Below, in pieces: positions 61,522 to 64,000 of a DNA stretch of 64,000 nucleotides. Made by a program: the position numbers and the translations under genes. Within the stretch, counting starts at the first letter, position 1. Every line of letters starts with the position of its first letter. Source of the stretch: Salinisphaera sp. Q1T1-3 (GTDB lineage Bacteria; Pseudomonadota; Gammaproteobacteria; Nevskiales; Salinisphaeraceae); the NCBI RefSeq assembly GCF_003602005.1, contig NZ_QZWD01000009.1:92441-156440 (forward strand), given 5' to 3'. The notes beneath the pieces were generated by a model. It had not been told where the DNA came from. It ran no database searches and saw nothing but the letters and a program-made list of their open reading frames with translations.

Positions 61522-63630
61522 ATGTCGCGCCTGGCCTGGCTATTCGCACCCAACGGAGAGGCGATCTCTTTCGCGATTCGTTGTGTCATATCGGTGGGGC
61601 TGTCGCTCTGGCTGGCTTTCTGGCTGGAGCTGGACAACGCCTATTGGGCCTTCATCAACGTCGCGATTCTCATCCAGCCGTTGCCGGGTTTTCTCGTCGT
61701 GCGCGGTTTCGCTCGATTGCTCGGTACGTTCGTGGCGGCCTGTGTCGCGATTCTGCTGGTCGCTCTATTCGCGCAGACGTTTACGCTGTTCTCGATCGCC
61801 ATGATCGCCTGGGTGGCGGCGATGGTGTTCTGTGCCAGCCTGTTCCAGAACAACCTGTCCTACGGGTTCGTACTGGCCGGCTATGTCACCGTGATCATCG
61901 GGGTGCGCGTGATGTCGGGCGATCCCGGCGAGGTGTTCTCCGTCGCCGTGGCCCGGGCGCTGGAAACCGGGCTCGCCGCCGTGGTCGCGGCCTTTGTCTC
62001 GGTCCTGCTGGCCCCGAGCGTGACGGCCAGGAAGTACCTGCAGGCCCGTATCGCCGCGCTGAAGGCGATCGGCGGGCAGTATCGGGTACTCGATCGCTCC
62101 GCCGAGGAGCTCAAGGACGAAGACGGCAACCCGAATACACCGCATCCTCAGCTTCATGCGCTCGTCGAGAAGACGTTGTCGCTGGAGCAGACGCGTCAAT
62201 ACGCGCGGTTCGATGCGCCGGAATTCGGGGCCTATGATCGGCTGGCTCGGCGACTGGACTACGAGCTGCTCTCGATCGTCTCGGCAATGGCTTCGTTGCA
62301 GGTTTATCTGGCGCGCCTGGGAACCCGGGCCGATCGCGCGCCGCTCAAGCGTCTGGACAAGGCCGCGGCACTGTTGGAAAGCGATCCCTCGCGCACCGAG
62401 GAAATCACGGCCGCGTTCGATACGGCCTACGATGACGTGCTCGCCGAGATCGGCGCCGGCGCTGAAGAGGCCGACCGCAAGCGCTCCATCACCGAATGGG
62501 TCGTCATCAGCCGGGCTCTGGATCTGGCCAACCGATTGCGCGCAGCGGTGACCAAGCACGGTCTGCTGCTCGCCGAGCAGGGCGGTGGCCCGCGGCCTTC
62601 GCGTCGCAGCGAATTCTCTACCGCGCGAACGCTGGGCGAATCGTTCAAGGTGACCATACGAGCCACGGCCGCGATGAGCGCCGGTGCGATTCTATGGGCG
62701 ACACACGATCAGCAGGCGCTATCGGGCACGATGGTGTTGCTGTCGGTGCTGACCACGCTGTTCGCCTTGATGGACAACCCCACGCAGGGCGCGGTCGGCT
62801 TCGGCATCGGCGGTCTGCTGGCTGGTGTGGCGGCATTCTTCGTCAATTTCGTGTTCCTGCCGCACGCCGACAGCTTCGCGATGCTGATGCTGGTGCTTTC
62901 GCCGTGCGTGTTCGTGGCCGGACTGGCCATGATCAATCCGTCGACTGCTCTCATGGGCCGGGTGGGGCTCGTCCAGTTCGCGTTATTCGTGCACCCGGCC
63001 AACGGTTCACGCCAGGATTTCGTCGCCTTCCTGCAGAGTTTCCTCGGGGCCGAACTGGCCGTCATCTTGGCGCTGCTGGCATTTGCGCTGGTACTGCCGG
63101 TGGACAACCGGCGGCTGCTCAAGGATCGCCTGGCCGCAATCTTCGGCGAGTTGTCGCGCGGGTTTGCCGAGCCACGAGAGCGTTTCGAAACCCGCATCTA
63201 CAGCCGCCTGCTCAAACTGCCGGTGGCTGCCGACAAGGGCGAGTTTCACGTGTCGGCGCGCCAGGCGGCGTTCGCGGCCGTCAACATGGGCGTCGAGGCC
63301 CGCTCCCTGATCGTGCTCGCTGACCGGGCCGGTTTCAGCCGCGATCGGCGCGCTGCGATCCGGGAGAACCTGCTTGGCATCGAATCGTTGTTCGAGCATG
63401 GTTATCCGGCGATCTCCGACGTGCTCCGCGCCCAGAGCCGAATCAACCGGTTGGCAGGCGACCTGCTCGGCGAGGCCGTGGCATTCAAGGCCAGCAAGCG
63501 ACGTCGTTACGCGATCCGCGCCGCGGTGTCGGGCGAACTCGTCGCGGCCGCACTGGCCGATTACGCGCTGGCACGCGAAAATAGCGACGAGAACAAAATC
63601 ACGCTGGGGGAGGCCGATTGTGCTACCTGA
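61522..63630 (+). CDS. FUSC-family efflux protein (AaeB-like)
   Basis: A 702-residue inner membrane transporter. Two blocks of membrane helices (about 15-170 and 375-540) each begin with the FUSC pattern: LELDNAYWAFINVAILIQPL in the first and LSGTMVLLSVLTTLFALMDN in the second. They are separated by a large cytoplasmic helical domain and followed by a cytoplasmic C-terminal domain. AaeB-like proteins export aromatic acids together with a membrane-fusion protein (AaeA) and a small DUF1656 protein (AaeX). ATG 61522 gives the natural start before RLAWLFAPNGEA. It overlaps the DUF1656 gene by 11 bases. Confidence 0.88.
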   Translation: MSRLAWLFAPNGEAISFAIRCVISVGLSLWLAFWLELDNAYWAFINVAILIQPLPGFLVVRGFARLLGTFVAACVAILLVALFAQTFTLFSIAMIAWVAAMVFCASLFQNNLSYGFVLAGYVTVIIGVRVMSGDPGEVFSVAVARALETGLAAVVAAFVSVLLAPSVTARKYLQARIAALKAIGGQYRVLDRSAEELKDEDGNPNTPHPQLHALVEKTLSLEQTRQYARFDAPEFGAYDRLARRLDYELLSIVSAMASLQVYLARLGTRADRAPLKRLDKAAALLESDPSRTEEITAAFDTAYDDVLAEIGAGAEEADRKRSITEWVVISRALDLANRLRAAVTKHGLLLAEQGGGPRPSRRSEFSTARTLGESFKVTIRATAAMSAGAILWATHDQQALSGTMVLLSVLTTLFALMDNPTQGAVGFGIGGLLAGVAAFFVNFVFLPHADSFAMLMLVLSPCVFVAGLAMINPSTALMGRVGLVQFALFVHPANGSRQDFVAFLQSFLGAELAVILALLAFALVLPVDNRRLLKDRLAAIFGELSRGFAEPRERFETRIYSRLLKLPVAADKGEFHVSARQAAFAAVNMGVEARSLIVLADRAGFSRDRRAAIRENLLGIESLFEHGYPAISDVLRAQSRINRLAGDLLGEAVAFKASKRRRYAIRAAVSGELVAAALADYALARENSDENKITLGEADCAT

Positions 63631-63823
63631 GACGATTGCCATCGGTGGTATCTATCTACCGATATTCCTGGGGTTCCTCGTAGCGACCGGTCTGCTTTAT
63701 CTGGCGCTGCGCTGGGTGCTGCTGCGGGTGCATGCCTATCGGGCGTTCTGGCATCCGGCGCTGGCCGGCGCGGCGCTGTTCACCATTCTGTTATCGGGCC
63801 TGCTGCTGTTATTCGGTCCTTAG
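63620..63823 (+). CDS. DUF1656 small membrane protein (AaeX-like)
   Basis: A 67-residue protein with two membrane helices: IYLPIFLGFLVATGLLYLAL and a C-terminal helix ALFTILLSGLLLLFG. PETIAIGGIYLP is the DUF1656 signature. It starts with GTG at 63620, preceded by GGGGGAGG, overlapping the FUSC gene. In related operons the next gene encodes an HlyD-type fusion protein; here an insertion sequence begins immediately after the stop, so the partner is missing, displaced or separated. Confidence 0.88.
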   Translation: MLPETIAIGGIYLPIFLGFLVATGLLYLALRWVLLRVHAYRAFWHPALAGAALFTILLSGLLLLFGP

Positions 63824-63824
63824 G

Positions 63825-64000
63825 TGTGACCTCTCAGTAGATTGTTCATCCGAGCCGCAGTCCTTGAAGCTGATGGGTGCAGAAATCCGTCAGACCTAAG
63901 GAGCGACCCGGATGAACACGCATAAGAATGCGCGACTCACCGTTCACAGTCGACAGGTGCTGGTGCGTCGAGTGATCGAACAGGGCCTGAGACCGGTCGA
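63825..64000 (+). mobile_element. Left end of an IS481-type insertion sequence
   Basis: Begins at about 63825, directly after the DUF1656 stop, with TGTGACCTCTCAGTAGATTG, starting in TGT as IS481-family ends do. A 5' leader of about 85 bases precedes the transposase start. The right end lies beyond the window, so target duplication and full inverted repeats cannot be checked. Confidence 0.7.
63912..64000 (+). CDS. IS481-family transposase, N-terminus (runs off right edge)
   Basis: About 29 codons are visible: MNTHKNARLTVHSRQVLV followed by RRVIEQGLRPV. This is the characteristic start of IS481-family transposases, preceding their helix-turn-helix. AAGGAGCGA precedes the ATG. The DDE catalytic domain lies outside the window, so intactness is unknown. 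Confidence 0.85.
   Translation, partial: MNTHKNARLTVHSRQVLVRRVIEQGLRPV

Overview
The window is high-GC chromosomal DNA, probably from a halotolerant aerobic or facultative gammaproteobacterium. The evidence is an FNR/ANR-type regulator with TTGAT-N4-ATCAA boxes, cydDC plus cydABX, dusB, djlA, wrbA, a DUF5924/DUF2914 membrane protein, two BCCT carriers and a fused glycine-betaine-forming methyltransferase. A Salinisphaera- or Halomonas-like host would fit, but the sequence alone does not settle the genus. No rRNA, tRNA, CRISPR array or prophage was recognised.

Layout. 1-3.6 kb: PepSY protein (cut by the left edge), BON-domain lipoprotein, dusB, an unknown 92-residue protein and an OmpW porin. 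3.6-11.1 kb: an fnr/anr gene divergent from cydD-cydC-cydA-cydB-cydX, with four FNR boxes between 2453 and 8067, so low-oxygen respiration, its sensor and two extra target genes sit together. 11.1-17.7 kb: YIP1 membrane protein, lipid kinase, acetyl-CoA hydrolase/transferase-like protein, DUF5924 protein, lipA. 17.9-38.1 kb: a catabolic region. It holds acyl-CoA ligase, FAH-fold hydrolase, biotin-dependent acyl-CoA carboxylase alpha, CitE-like lyase, MaoC hydratase, Zn alcohol dehydrogenase, TetR regulator, a ribose-type ABC importer (one subunit is an ATPase-permease fusion), aldehyde dehydrogenase, a second MaoC, carboxylase beta, a cupin and an SDR. Read together these suggest oxidation of an alcohol to an acid, activation to a CoA ester, carboxylation, hydration and cleavage. 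The alpha subunit/MaoC/CitE set resembles the mycobacterial leucine-degradation module. 38.7-46.2 kb: glycine/sarcosine/dimethylglycine methyltransferase fusion, then a DNA ligase-helicase-phosphoesterase repair cluster. 46.3-56.5 kb: djlA, LysR/wrbA/nitroreductase, Hsp20, two divergent BCCT carriers, rhomboid protease, ohr. 56.7-64 kb: lipoprotein, acs, thiolase, a FUSC/DUF1656 efflux pair and the left end of an IS481-type insertion sequence.

The most unusual feature is a set of short non-coding repeats of about 170-370 bp, in several sequence families, with terminal inverted repeats. Many begin at CTAG, and several sit exactly on the TAG stop codon of the preceding gene. Families that differ in primary sequence share one internal plan: GCGTTG, a variable stem-loop, then GCCTTG. 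They look like non-autonomous (MITE-like) elements moved by an IS5-like transposase that is not present here. A second recurring signal is a CGAAC(GT) half-site at the promoters of the catabolic units, a plausible operator for the local TetR protein.
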